DNA of 56,525 nucleotides, from contig ML976818.1 in assembly GCA_010015655.1 (NCBI GenBank), forward strand, positions 1-56,525, read 5' to 3'. Positions 35,201 to 45,618 of the stretch are shown piece by piece; the stretch's first letter is position 1, and every line of letters begins with the position of its first letter. The position numbers and the translations under genes are program-made. The stretch comes from Bimuria novae-zelandiae CBS 107.79. Its lineage: Eukaryota; Ascomycota; Dothideomycetes; Pleosporales; Didymosphaeriaceae. The notes below the pieces were generated by a model that made no database searches, was not told the DNA's origin, and saw only the letters and a list, made by a program, of their open reading frames with translations.

Positions 35201-36510
35201 ACTTCGCTTCTATTGTCAAAGCACTCCTATGGGGACGAGCTGTCAACGATGCCGTCAAGAAGTTCCTGCAGTTCCAAATCACTGTCAACATCACCGCCGT
35301 CCTTCTCACCTTCATCTCAGCTGTATCGAGTGAGGACCAGACATCGGTCCTTACCGCCGTGCAACTGTTGTGGGTCAATCTCATCATGGACACTTTTGCT
35401 GCTCTAGCCCTCGCTACTGATCCACCGACACGCAGCCTTCTCAACCGGAAGCCTGATCCGAAATCTGCCCCCCTCATCACTTTGAACATGTGGAAGATGA
35501 TTATCGGACAGGCCATCTATCAGCTCGTGGTTACCTTGATACTTTACTTCGCTGGTGAGAAGATTCTCTCCTATGACTCTCCCGAAGAGAAGGAGCGCAT
35601 GCCTACGTTGGTTTTCAACACTTTCGTTTGGATGCAGATCTTCAACTCTCTCAACAACCGCCGCTTGGACAACCGCTTCAACGTCTTTGAAGGTATCACG
35701 CACAACTGGTTCTTCATCGGCATCCTCGGCATCATGATTGGCGGACAGACGATGATTGTATTCATCGGTGGTAGGGCGTTCTCCGTTACCCGTATCAACG
35801 GTCCTCAATGGGCGTACTCGATAGTATTGGGCGCTCTCTCGCTCGTGGTAGGTGTCATAGTTCGACTTATACCAGATGAGCTGGTCGCCCGATGTATCCC
35901 GTCATTTTTCAAGCGCAAGCGAACTCCTGAAATCGCTGTCTCGGACGATTACCAGTGGAACCAGGGCCTTCTGGAGATTCGCGACGAGCTAGCCTTCATC
36001 AAGAAAGTCCGTGGTGGACGTCTTAGCAACCTCAAGTTCAAGATTGAGCACCCGCGCGAGATCTTCTCCCGATCCAGGTCTAGCCAATCACTACCGGCAA
36101 CCCCCAACAATGGCTCCACGATTGATCACGAAGGCTCTCCTGCGCCGCCAACTCCGGATTCGAGGAGTCGCCGTCGCAACAGGTCTCGATCGAACTCTGC
36201 ATTTGGCCCGGCTGCTGTCATGGCTGGTATTGTTGCTGGCAGTGTTGCTGGTTGGTCACCGATTGACCGCCCATGCGGTGAGAACGACTCACTCAAATTC
36301 TCTCGCAATCGTAGCAAGTCAGATCTTGAGGCGCAAGAAGGCATCGAAGTTCACCCTGACACCAAATCGACCGACCCGATCCTGGCACCCGATCCGTCGC
36401 AGTATCGCGGCCCACCGAGCCAGAACCCAGACACAACTCCGAACTTCAACGTAGGGCCCTTTGCCGGTGATCCTAAATCGAACGACAACAAATCCAAGCC
36501 TCCCTCATGA
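32254..36510 (+). CDS. pmc1: Vacuolar Ca2+-transporting P-type ATPase (PMC1-like)
   Basis: A PMCA-type (P2B) calcium pump that moves cytosolic Ca2+ into the vacuole. It is a single exon of 1418 residues. The start is ATG 32254 (MADKDVEARNTPS); an upstream TTG in the same frame was ignored. A disordered Ser/Pro-rich N-terminus of about 280 residues precedes the first spans. Catalytic landmarks: TGES at residues 422-425, the PEGLP motif in the fourth span (VAVPEGLPLAVTLALAFATT), the phosphorylated Asp600 in CSDKTGTLT, and the hinge GDGTNDAP from residue 945. The C-terminus is long, Ser/Arg-rich and low in complexity, as in other filamentous fungal PMC1 proteins. Regulation by calcineurin/Crz1 is expected from the family. 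Confidence 0.95.
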   Translation: MADKDVEARNTPSPGPGRRQRAPTITIDTSAVNPNDTTTMGDSVPLGDLQDNRSSSSQHQNEGNGDVSPSTSKHPTSELRAANSFESRESRPTSPHNVSSPTNWGTSSQGFLNVPGRSRGNSFDTENGESTTSGTYIASSQGETVRGDHLTNDVLLNDKDALRPDPGTESEFEVENNPFAFSPGQLGKLYNPKSLAAFHALGGLDGLEKGLKTDRKSGLSVDEQRVDGTISFEEATTPGASHAPKSAPTNKVLRTDTAGEPTNSEGFVDRKRVFSDNRLPVRKPKNILQLAWIAYNDKVLILLTIAAVISLALGLYETFGVKHEPGVPKVEWVEGVAIIVAIVIVVVVGAANDWQKERQFVKLNKKKDDRYIKVVRSGKLREISVYDILVGDLVNLEPGDMVPVDGILVQGHGVKCDESSATGESDLLKKTAADDVFRSIENHEPLKKMDPFILSGAKVSEGVGTFLVTATGIHSSYGKTMMSLREDAEVTPLQSKLNTLATYIAKLGGASALLLFVVLFIEFLVRLRGSSDTPAEKGQHFLDILIVAITVVVVAVPEGLPLAVTLALAFATTRMLKDNNLVRLLRSCETMGNATTICSDKTGTLTQNKMTVVSGTLGTAVRFGDRKLKAPASSEPIDDGAKGKHSLETPVENTDDVSPSEFVSNLSKEVKELLEQSIVQNTTAFEGPEGGPDPFIGSKTETALLGFARDHLGMGPLSTERSNASIVQVVPFDSAIKCSGAVAKLADDRYRVYVKGASEILLAKCEYIVSDATKELMQTPLTEDNRETLEQVINTYASRSLRTIGLVYRDFESWPPRDARKNEDDANQAVFEDVFKSMTFLAIVGIQDPLRDGVREAVKDCQSAGVYVRMVTGDNVLTAKAIAEDCGILVPGGLVMEGPTFRKLSKRDMDAAIPKLCVLARSSPEDKRKLVKRLKELGETVAVTGDGTNDAPALKTADVGFSMGIAGTEVAKEASAIILMDDNFASIVKALLWGRAVNDAVKKFLQFQITVNITAVLLTFISAVSSEDQTSVLTAVQLLWVNLIMDTFAALALATDPPTRSLLNRKPDPKSAPLITLNMWKMIIGQAIYQLVVTLILYFAGEKILSYDSPEEKERMPTLVFNTFVWMQIFNSLNNRRLDNRFNVFEGITHNWFFIGILGIMIGGQTMIVFIGGRAFSVTRINGPQWAYSIVLGALSLVVGVIVRLIPDELVARCIPSFFKRKRTPEIAVSDDYQWNQGLLEIRDELAFIKKVRGGRLSNLKFKIEHPREIFSRSRSSQSLPATPNNGSTIDHEGSPAPPTPDSRSRRRNRSRSNSAFGPAAVMAGIVAGSVAGWSPIDRPCGENDSLKFSRNRSKSDLEAQEGIEVHPDTKSTDPILAPDPSQYRGPPSQNPDTTPNFNVGPFAGDPKSNDNKSKPPS

Positions 36511-37214
36511 GAAAGATAGTTTCCGACCCTCTTCAGCGATACCCGGCTGAGCTTTCAGCCCCCTTTCCTCTATTTTCCGTTTCCTATTGCCGCCACTGTA
36601 CAGTTTCTTAATCGAGTTCCTCGTAGCAGCATTCCACGGCGTCCTGGCGTTGCTCCAACCATCAACAACAAGGCAGATGGCGGCGTATAATTTCCTAGCG
36701 TCTTTACACATAATCGTATTGGGGAGTGTTATTGTATAGTATGGAGGAACAAGCAGCCTGCTCGTTTGTATTATTGAGGGTTTCACTATGAAGAATGAGA
36801 CCGGCTGTTGAAGCGGTTGATGACGTTATTTCTTGAGCGGAGCGTGCTAGACAAAATCAAGGTGCCGAATCACTATCAGGTACCTTTGTAGCTCGAATAC
36901 ATGAAAAAAAAAATCCAATTTCACACCCGCCCTTGTCATTGGTCCCCTTGAGTGCGGTGCCGAGAGCATTGCATGGAAGCGCTGAATCATCCCCGTCTCA
37001 GGCAAGTACTGGTGGGGAAGGTTAACTCACAGCCACTGCCAAGGATTGCAGCCACACCGCGCGTCATCGCCACGGGCTTCTCGATCACCTGTACAGCTGC
37101 CTGTCCGCTTGGTGAAAGTGACCTGTCTCACACCACGCTGCGCACCATAAACCGCCGTTGTCGCTCACAACACATCTCCAACTCACTACACATTCACCAT
37201 CTCCGTCTTTCAAC
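36511..37214. other. Intergenic region, no gene seen
   Basis: About 700 bp between PMC1 and the SNA3-like gene, same strand. It contains the PMC1 3' end and the next promoter. An A-rich run sits near 36902. Nothing else was recognised. Confidence 0.5.
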
Positions 37215-37790
37215 ATGTGCGGCACCGATTGCTTCCTCATGCTCCTTTCCGTTCTTTTCCCGCCCATAGGAGGTAAGCTAGCCAGGCAGCAGCAGCAATT
37301 CGCTGCACAGTACGTTGAAGTCATATGCTAACCATGTGGCACAGTATGGGTCAAGAAGGGGGTATGCAGCGCCGATTCACTGATCAATCTCGCCCTCCTC
37401 TGCCTGGGTTTCCTCCCGGGCATGCTACATGCGTGGTACATCATCCTCAACAATCCCGAGCACGACTACGAACACGTTCCCGACCATGAGCGCCAGGGCG
37501 GCGTACGAGCGACACACTATTATGTGTCGTACGGCGGCCCGCCGCCACAGCGTGGAACAATGAACTATGGCACGGTTGGAAGCCAGCCAACTGCTGGACA
37601 ATTCCCTGGGCAGCAGACGGGCACGACGAATTCATTTCCCCAGCCGCAGAGCAAGAGCAAGAGCGTGCAGCCGCAGAATGGCGTTGCCGGACATGAGATC
37701 GGCACCGGAGAGGGCAGCTCGCAGCCTAGTGGACCGCCACCAACCTACGCAGACGCGGTCAAGGCAGACAATAAGATCCAGCACCCTTAA
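37215..37790 (+). CDS. PMP3/SNA-family proteolipid with PPxY motif (SNA3-like)
   Basis: A small two-span membrane protein. Exons 37215..37272 and 37345..37790, with a 72-bp intron (branch GCTAAC), give 167 residues. Residues 1-55 are the PMP3 domain: MCGTDCFLMLLSVLFPPIGV, then WVKKGVCSADSLINLALLCL, then GFLPGMLHAWYII. Unlike plain Pmp3 (about 55 residues), it continues into a Gln/Gly/Pro-rich cytosolic tail ending with PPTY at residues 151-154. Yeast Sna3 and Sna4 carry such PY motifs, bind the Rsp5 ubiquitin ligase and travel to the vacuole through multivesicular bodies. The first exon is too short for most ORF finders; the splice was placed from the conserved PPIGVWVKKG. Confidence 0.9.
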
Positions 37791-38688
37791 AAAGGTCGTC
37801 GCAGGACCCCGAGAAAAGGCAGGAGAAGCCCATAATGAAGTAATACCGTCGTGCTAGTGCGGGGCGTTTTGGTTGGTATATCTGGATGTGATTCAGCGTT
37901 CTGTGCGTTGATTATTCTTGAGCACGGGCGCTTGCATGTGTGAACACACGGTAGGCGCCAGTTGTGTACGACAGTTTTTGCGATCCAAGTCATCCAAGAC
38001 CGAATGGCAGTCTTAACTCACTGTTATCTAAGACTAAATAACAGTCTTGACTTACTTACATGGTTAAATTAGCTCTTCTGGTTAACATGGCATGTCACAC
38101 AGGCGCAGACGTCGCTAATGCGGCCAGCCCGATACTATTGAAGACACTGTGGTCGCCGCCCAATTCCTTTGTTCATTGCGTCTCACACAGTTTGATACTT
38201 CACCGTGGTGAGGTGTTTTGGTGAAAATAAGCCATGTTTTTGCTTTGGAGTAAGCGTTCGGTGTTGTACAAACTCCGTGCACAACACCTTGGCAGGAACA
38301 GTCAACATTTGAACGCGGGATTGTGCAGCTCGGGATCGGATTCGGACAGCTTACGCATGCATGCATGTAATCGACCTGCATTTACGGTAATGGTCGCGCT
38401 TGGTAATTAAAACATGAAGCCTCGTCTCGCTGCCAGGCTCCCGTGGTAAGATGTTCCCTCAAGACGGCACCTAGACGATGTCCGAGCTGCGACGTCGTTA
38501 CGACACCTTCTCATTATGCGCGAAGCAAAGCGGAGCTTCTGTGTCACCGTACCGTATCCGTGTCTTGAAAACAAAGACACCAACTAGCCTTCCACCTCCC
38601 TTCACCTTCCTTCATCGCTAAATACCGTTTGATCTCCCCTACTTTCCATCATCTTCGCAAAATACCCTGTAGCAACACATTCGCAACC
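37791..38688. other. Intergenic region with paired small hairpins
   Basis: About 900 bp without a gene. Two adjacent 19-bp stem-loops share the arms AAGAC and GTCTT (37996-38014 and 38030-38048). The last 100 bases are CT-rich, typical of a fungal core promoter and leader before the MAPEG gene. No other feature was recognised. Confidence 0.45.
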
Positions 38689-39362
38689 ATGGCTTCAGGC
38701 TTCACCTCCACGGGGCTCAACTACCCCCTCCTCAGCATCCCCGCTTACTATGTCGTCTCCCTCGTGCCCCATATGTATGCCATGAACATCCTGGGCGCCA
38801 ACGGCTACAAGCCCAACAACGCGAACCCAAGGGCCTCGCTCGCGCCTGCTAACGTCCAGGGCAAGGTGCCCGAGGATGTCTTCAAGCGGTACCAGCGCGC
38901 TGAGAATGTACGTCCCTCCTCCTCTTCCTTCCTTCCCTCGCTCCGCCGACCAGTATCTCCACCCTTCTGGGTTGTGGGTTGTGTTACCCACCCATCCCTG
39001 CCAGAGTCGTCTCACGCACCCCGCCCATATAATTCTTGAGCCGAGCGCAGCAGCGCTGACGTGATCAACAGGCCCAGTCCAACAACCACGAGCAAATGCC
39101 ACTCTTCGCCGCGGCGGTGCTCGCCTCCCTCTTCGCCGAGCGCATTGCGACGCCCGCCATCAAGATCGGCGGCACCAGCGACATCGACCCGACGGGGCTG
39201 GCCACGTACATTGGGCTCTTCTTCGCCGTCCGCGCAGCCTACAACGTCGCGTACATCACCATCGCGGACCACTCGAAGAGCTTCATAAGGAGTGGATTGT
39301 GGAGCGTCGGCGCCGGGTTGAGCATTTACCAGCTGTTCAAGGTCGCGCAGGTTTTGGGTTGA
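38689..39362 (+). CDS. MAPEG-family membrane protein
   Basis: MAPEG proteins are four-span membrane proteins of eicosanoid and glutathione metabolism (microsomal glutathione transferases and relatives). Two exons (38689..38907, 39072..39362), with a 164-bp intron, give 169 residues. The family pattern spans the splice: KRYQRAENAQSNNHEQMPLF fits the MAPEG R-x-x-x-A-x-x-N-x-x-E core. NANPRA precedes it in the first loop. Hydrophobic segments lie at LLSIPAYYVVSLVPHMYAM, LFAAAVLASLF, GLATYIGLFFAVRAAYNVAY and the C-terminus. The closest type (MGST3-like or an uncharacterised fungal branch) and the substrate cannot be told from the sequence alone. Confidence 0.88.
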
Positions 39363-40001
39363 GCGGGGTACGGCCGAGGGGAAGGAGCGGGACGACTCGG
39401 CGGGTGTATCATTTTATGTAGGAGTGAGAAGAGGACGTGGAGAAAGGTTGGCGTGAGGCTTCGGTACCAGTCTAGGGGACTGGAGTAGCCTGGATACTAT
39501 TCCCCGCTCCTGCAAATGATTAATTTTGGTCAAAGTCGCCGTGTTTCCTGGAATGTGTTTAAACCCCTTTCATGCTGCGGTTGATGACATTTGGCTTGCT
39601 TCTGCGTCGAAGGCTACGGCGGGAAGGTCTTGCTATCCCCCGCCGACGCCATGCACTCCCGTGAGTACAGTCGCAAAGCAACACAGTATAAAGAGACAAC
39701 ATTGAGGAGTGTTGGCCGTTGAAGCAGAAATCGAAAGGGTCTGGTACGCGGGTTGGGGACAGCGCCACGTTATAAGTGTTGGATGCGGTGTCGGGATTGA
39801 GTTCAGTAATACGGCATCTAACGTCATTTCATATGCTCTTTCATCATTTCCACGAACTCTATACGGTCCTATACCCGAAACGCGACTGAGCGCGCCGCCA
39901 AGCTACGCGTCTTCCACAGTACAGCACCGGCCAAACTTCCGACCCAGGTCGTCATCATCGCTGTCACACGCATCAGCACGAGTCTGTTTCACATCCCACT
40001 C
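39363..40001. other. Convergent 3' intergenic region
   Basis: About 640 bp between MAPEG (+) and DDB1 (-), which converge; it should hold both 3' ends. No gene or structured element was recognised. Confidence 0.5.
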
Positions 40002-43000
40002 CTAATGCAACCGCCTCAGACTCTCCACCAGCGCCTTCATTTCCTCTACACCGACGCCCAAGCCCTCGACTGCCTTCTTCTGCACCGCCTCGTCCACATC
40101 CAAGAATCTTTCTACGAATTCGCCGTCCACGAAGCGGAAGGGCTCCTCGCTTTCCCGGACTTGGTTCTTGAACGCGCGGTATTTGGCGAAGGGGATGTCG
40201 CCGAGGGTGTGCACGAGGTCAGCGAGGTTGGATTGGAGTGACATGAGGAGGTTCTGGTGCGTTGGCGCGATGAGGCCGAGGAGGTAGATGGAGCCTTCGA
40301 CCTGTGTGGCTGCGTTAGCAACGATCTCTTGCAGAAGAGGGAGAGGGGGGCTTAGGGGGAAGGCTTACCGTTGCCATGAACGCCCTCGGCACGACGACTG
40401 CGTCTGGCGCGGTGGCGACATCTATCCGTCGTATCCTATTCACCATCTCGCCAAGCTGCATCTCAGAGCTCACGTTAAGCCTCCTCTTGTCATCGTCTGT
40501 GACGCCGGTCGGGTCGCGGTATAGGATCGCTAGATTGCCTTCCGCATCGCTTTCCATGTATGTGTTTTCTTCAACTTCTGCAACCGCAGTCGTCCAGGTA
40601 GTCTGGAAGTGCCGCGCCACCTCGAACAGTGTGTCTGATAGACCGGCTTCGCCGCGTTTGTACTGCACGACGACGACCGACTTCATCAGGTCGGCGATCG
40701 CGATGAGTGAGCCGTTGACTGTGATGTCGATTGGCGCGGTCGAGCATCTGAACGAGGCTAGTTTGACAAGGTCCGGACTGCTCTCCGTGCGGTATTCTAC
40801 GTCGTAGACGACGACTGTCTTGATGAGCGCGGCGACGAGTTTACCGTGGCAGATGGCAAGGCATCTGCATCCGCCCTTGACCGCGAGCTCCGTTACGACT
40901 TTCAGTTGTCGATCGGGCGTCACTTCGAGAATGAGGATGCGGCCTCGTTCTGCGACGGCTTCTTGGTCGTCCAGATAGGCCGTGCCGACGATGAAGCGTT
41001 CCGCGAGATTGCCTGACCCGTCTGGAAGTTCACAGTGGATGACGGATTCGACGAGTTCTTGTTCTTTCAGCGGCCACGTGTCGAGCTCTTTGAACTGAAT
41101 CTCATCGACGAGCTTGAAGTGGCTGACAAGGATCTCCTCGCCGCCCTTGAGTATTCGCTTGATTGTACCAAGACCGAACGCCTTGAGATTGGGTGAGTAT
41201 GCAATCCTACGCACGGTCTCGTCTACCTTGAGGGTCTGGACGTGTGTTGTCCGCTCGGTATCGACGAGTGCAATGCGTAGGTCTTCTGAGGTGGCTATAG
41301 CAACGGAGTTGGGGTATGCTTCCGAGTCAAATGGACAGACGGTGGTTGCTTTCTCCGCTGTTACAGCCGAATAGACTAGCCGCCCTTCGGAGCTATAGAT
41401 GAGGGACGGGTGTTCGCACGTAGCGAATACATTAAAGAGGCCGTTACCACGAGGTAGAGCCCTGAAGGTCGCTTCTCTTGTCCCAAGAATGATGCTATTC
41501 CGTCCCGATAGTTTCGTCGTTGAGAGGTCGAATGAATAGGTGACTACGGTACCATCTGCCATGGCTGCAAAGAGTGTCGGGGGTTGGCCGGGGAAGATTT
41601 GGGTGAGCAGTAATGAGCGTGGTACCGAGTCTTCTGAGATCTGAATGGAGGTATCAGGCTCTAATGATGAGATGGAGCACACCGAGAGCTGCGAATCCTT
41701 CCAAAAGCCCAGGAAACATACTGATCCCGAATCGGGTGTCACAGCCACGCAAGCCACTTGACTGTCGATGCCGAAAGTCTTCTCTTTTACTACACTCAAT
41801 CCGTTGTTTACATCCAGTACAGTTATTGTCACACCACCCAGGGACACCAGGACGTGACTTTCGTTTACTGAAGCAGCTGTGATGGTTTGGCCGTTAGGTG
41901 GTAGCCACTCAGACACAATCATGCCACCATCTAGGTCAGTTAGCCGGACGCGACTGTTCGTGACTTGTACGACGCGTTCTTGAGGCATGGTCGCTGCGAC
42001 CAAGGTCGTCTCGTCCAAAGCCAATCCGGCGAAGTCTTCTACCTCTTCCACTTCGCCTTGAGCGTCGAATCTGAATACGCGCGATTCGTTGACGAATGTA
42101 ACGAGGAGAGTGTCGACGTATTCGGTCCCACCGCCTGACTTTAGACTGAAAAGATTGGTGATGTGCTCCATCTCGCCCAACACTCCGAGATCTTCGAGAC
42201 CGACGCCACTCCGAACGCTCCTCAAGCTACCATCCTGGAAAGCGCCGCTACCCGTCACAATCCTAGCTTGTCCGGAAGAATATTCGTTGGATTGACCCTC
42301 GCCCGATCGATTCCCCATGTCCATTATCGTAAAATCCAAAATAGGTGCAATGTTGGAGAAGCTCTGTACGATCTCGATAGATTTTTCCGCGATACGTATT
42401 ACTTGGGAGTCTCCCTGGTGTGAACCGACAAAGACGTGACCTGCGTCCAGGTAGACCAAGGTCGACGCTCGTGATGTCTGACCAATTATGTCCAGTTTCC
42501 AGGATTGTACTTTGTTGGCGTCGTTCAGCTCCAGCATGAATAGATATAATCGGCCGTAGTCATCGGCCAAGACAAATCGTTGGGCGTCTACCTGGGCCCA
42601 TGCGACGAAGACTGTTGCTTCTTCGAGCGGCTGGCGGTCGATTTCCCCAGTCTCGTCGTCGTAGTATCCGATGGACGTCTCGCCGATGATGATAAGACCG
42701 TGGGTTGGTGCCTCGATGGGAATAAGGTGGCTTGCGCCCAGCTCCAGATCACCACGATAGCTCTCTCCATCCTCTAGCTCTACGGAGTCTCCGCCTTCGG
42801 ATCTGAGTTCTCGGATCCTCAGCTTTACCGTCGCATGCGTATCTTCGTACAGCAAGGCTATCTTTGCTTTCTCGTCGACGGAGCGTGGCCGCAGGAAGGC
42901 AGACGAGCGAACGAACATCTCGGGTAGTCTGCAGGCCTGGGGCTCGCCGAGGTGGGCAATGTCCGGCTCTTGCTTCCTCTTCTTCCCTCTCTGGACGAGC

Positions 43001-43473
43001 GGGATGACTGTGATTATGCCTTCGTACACCTCCAACGTCATGAAGCGGCCGGTGGGGTCGACATGGCATCGTTCGCCCGTCTGCGACTCTCGGGCTGCGT
43101 TGTCCGCCACGCTTTCGAACGTCTTTTCGGTCTGGACCTGCTTTTTTTCTGGATTCCATGACAAGGTAAAGTACATGAACCGGTCTGTCCCAACGAACAA
43201 GTGGTCGGTCGGCGATAGAGCGGGCCGGAGCTTCTGGAGCATGGTGACCTTGCCATAGATGGCTTTCGAGAGCTGAAGGGACAAGCCGTCTGCATTTTGC
43301 GTGTGAAATTCAAGGCGGTTTGCTTTTCTAGTTCTACTGTCAGTTTCGTCTTCCGTATCGTGCTTATGAACTACTTACGCGACGACCAGGCAGTCCTCGT
43401 CTGCAGCTAGAAAGTTGAGCTTCAAGGCGTGGCGGATGCTGCTCGGGCGGTGGATGGGCGCAATGTAGGCCAT
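40002..43473 (-). CDS. ddb1: DNA damage-binding protein 1 (DDB1, CUL4 adaptor)
   Basis: A three-propeller protein that links substrate receptors to the CUL4 ubiquitin ligase in DNA repair, replication and chromatin control; in Neurospora and fission yeast it also has heterochromatin roles. Three exons, complement(40002..40301, 40369..43327, 43379..43473), with introns of 67 and 51 bp, give 1117 residues, near the human 1140. The N-terminus MAYIAPIHRPSSIRHALKLN and, after the first splice, AKANRLEFHTQNADGLSLQ match DDB1 rather than CPSF-A or SF3b130. FATCEHPSLIYSSEGRLVYS lies in the middle propeller region. The last exon restores ATVEGSIYLLGLI, typical of the C-terminal CPSF_A domain. Confidence 0.9.
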
Positions 43474-43711
43474 TTTGACTTTGAATATCAATGTACAGCT
43501 CCGCAAAGCAGTTCCGGGCCAGAAGAGGAAAGCAGCAAAGAGCAATCACGAAAGGCACTCGGAGGTAGCTCTAACACCGTCATGGAATTGGCGCACGGGC
43601 TACGAGTAGCGCGGGAACTGTGATGGGCGCGGGACGTGGGGCAACTTTTATTTAATTCACAGAAAGAAGACGCGGTCATCCACCGGACTGCGTAGCTACA
43701 ATTCTTGTGCC
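43474..43711. promoter_or_regulatory. Compact bidirectional promoter, DDB1 / RPC37
   Basis: Only 238 bp separate the divergent start codons of DDB1 and the RNA polymerase III subunit. Both 5' leaders must be short. I recognised no specific factor site; a TTTATTTAATT stretch at about 43648 is the most AT-rich part. Confidence 0.5.
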
Positions 43712-44903
43712 ATGGCTCGTAAGACAGTCCGTCGATTTAAACAACACCTTTGATCTACTCCACTAACACGCGCTACTCACACAGCCGCAGCAATGGAGGC
43801 AGACGACCCAGTCATCGCCGAGTACGATGTCTTCATCACGCCCGAGATGGAGCAGCAGCTCTACGTGCTGCAATACCTCAACCGCCGCCCGAACCAGCCC
43901 TTCGTGAAGAGTGAGGGCGCCGTGCCGTCCGAAGTGCGCGTCAAGGAGCAGTCGGGCTTCATCGAGGTCGACGTTGCGCTGCCCATGCAGTCCAACTTCA
44001 ACAGACTGGCCGGCGTGCGCTGGGGCGAAGCCATGCGCAAGACGAAACAGCTTGGCCAGAAGGCGTACGGCATCTCATCGGGCTTCGAACGCGCCATGCC
44101 TCGCGCCGCGCGACCCGGTGCGCCCGCCGACGGGCCTGTGCAGCCGCCTCTCGACGACGACGCAAACTTCGACGAGTACGTCACAAACTTCGAGGACGCA
44201 AACGAGAAAGGTCACGTGCTCAACACGCAGACGTACGGCGGACAGATAGTCAAGGAAGACGGCAAGGGCCCGACCTACATGGTGGGGACCTTCAAGAAGA
44301 GTGCGTGGGATCCATCGCAGCAGCAGAAAAACGCAAGCTAACTCTCACCAGACCAACTGCATCTCACACGACTCAACGGTCTCGTGCAGTTGCGGACACA
44401 GTTCCATCACCTCGACGCCGTCAACCAGCTCGAAGCTGCGCAGCGGAGGCGCGAGAAGGAGTCGCAGGAAGGCGCAAAGGTCGTCGAGCCCAAGGCATTC
44501 ATGCCAACCGTCAAGAAAGCAGGCGGAGATACAGCAGCAGAGATCACCCAAGCCTTCATGAAAGCGGCCAACGCCGAAAAGTGGAACAAGCTGATGTACC
44601 ACTACGAAGACGTGTGTAGCCCTTCCAAGCTCCAGCATCCTGCACTAATACACTTCGCAGACCGACGCGTCTTACGCTGCCTTTGAAGAACGCCTCTTCC
44701 TGGAGGAGCCAGATAAAGCCCAGAAGCTGCACTCAAGTATGACCGACGACCAATACCTCGATGCCATCAGCGCGCCCTCAAAGGGCCTGAAGAAGAAGTC
44801 GTCCCACAAGCGACCAGACACAATCGACATATCCGACGACTCAGATGGTGATGTCGAGGACAAGCCGGCTAAGGTGGAAGACGCAATGGACACTGCGCCG
44901 TGA
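43712..44903 (+). CDS. RNA polymerase III subunit RPC37/RPC5 (Sin-like domain)
   Basis: The RPC37 subunit pairs with RPC53 in a TFIIF-like module for termination and reinitiation by RNA polymerase III. Proposed exons are 43712..43718, 43785..44300, 44352..44611 and 44661..44903, with introns of 66, 51 and 49 bp, giving 341 residues. The first exon is a 7-bp microexon (ATGGCTC); if it is wrong, ATG 43793 starts the protein five residues later. Family marks: DDPVIAEYDVFITPEMEQQL near the start, YMVGTFKKNQLHLTRLNGLV across the second intron, and YEDTDASYAAFEERLFLEE across the third. An in-frame stop at 44339-44341 lies inside the second intron. The tail is Lys-rich then acidic. Confidence 0.86.
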
Positions 44904-45618
44904 AGAGTGTGGATAGTTCCAGGACAAAATACGACGTCAGCCAGCCTTGGGACTCTCACCAGCCATGGTGCCATGTTCGGCCCGAAAGCAAGCATTGCAC
45001 GCGAGAATAAGATTTGTGGCTTTCGTATTATCACCACCATAGGCGACGGACGTGCAATGCGCCTAATGTCGATGCTGGAAATTTAGCGCGATGCCTAGAA
45101 ACCAACTCTGGTTGAAGCGGAAACATGAGGTTCGAATCACAGAACGCATCAAACGAACCTCCGTTCACCCATCTTGGACCTTCGCGACATATCAAGGAGT
45201 GCATATCAAATTTTGGCGATTCGGAAAAAAAAATATTTCCAACGGTACGCCTGACAGGAGGTTGTCCATTTGGCGAAGAATCTCTGGGCAGCATGTTGAG
45301 CATCAGGGACAGCTTCTCCAGTTCAATTCCATAGGCGAACAATCACGGATGCATCTCTCCTAGACCCACGCCCGATTTGTGGCGTTGTTAGGAGTGTAGA
45401 GTTGTTGAGAGTGTGGGGTAGCCATTCCACTAGCCTGTGATGTTCACAATGTATCCGAACAGCTTTAATATCTTTACACTACTGGTACTAAGGGGAGTAG
45501 TAGCGCCTCATCTCTCTACGGGCAGTGATAATAAGTATCAGTGAGACCACCTCCTTTTGCCAATTTCACTATAATCTCTAATTACTCAAATCTCCCCTTC
45601 ACATACCACATCTTCACC
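44904..45618. other. Intergenic region, no supported gene
   Basis: About 700 bp. A 103-codon minus-strand frame (45031-45342) and overlapping plus-strand frames have no motif, signal peptide or splice partners, and I do not call them. A GGTTCGAATC box near 45130 lacks a tRNA structure around it. Confidence 0.45.

Noticed and set aside
45128..45140. GGTTCGAATC, a tRNA B-box look-alike
   Set aside because: No A-box at the right distance and no cloverleaf can be drawn.
45031..45342. 103-codon minus-strand frame in the RPC37-PAN interval
   Set aside because: No motif, signal peptide or splice logic; overlapping plus-strand frames are equally open.
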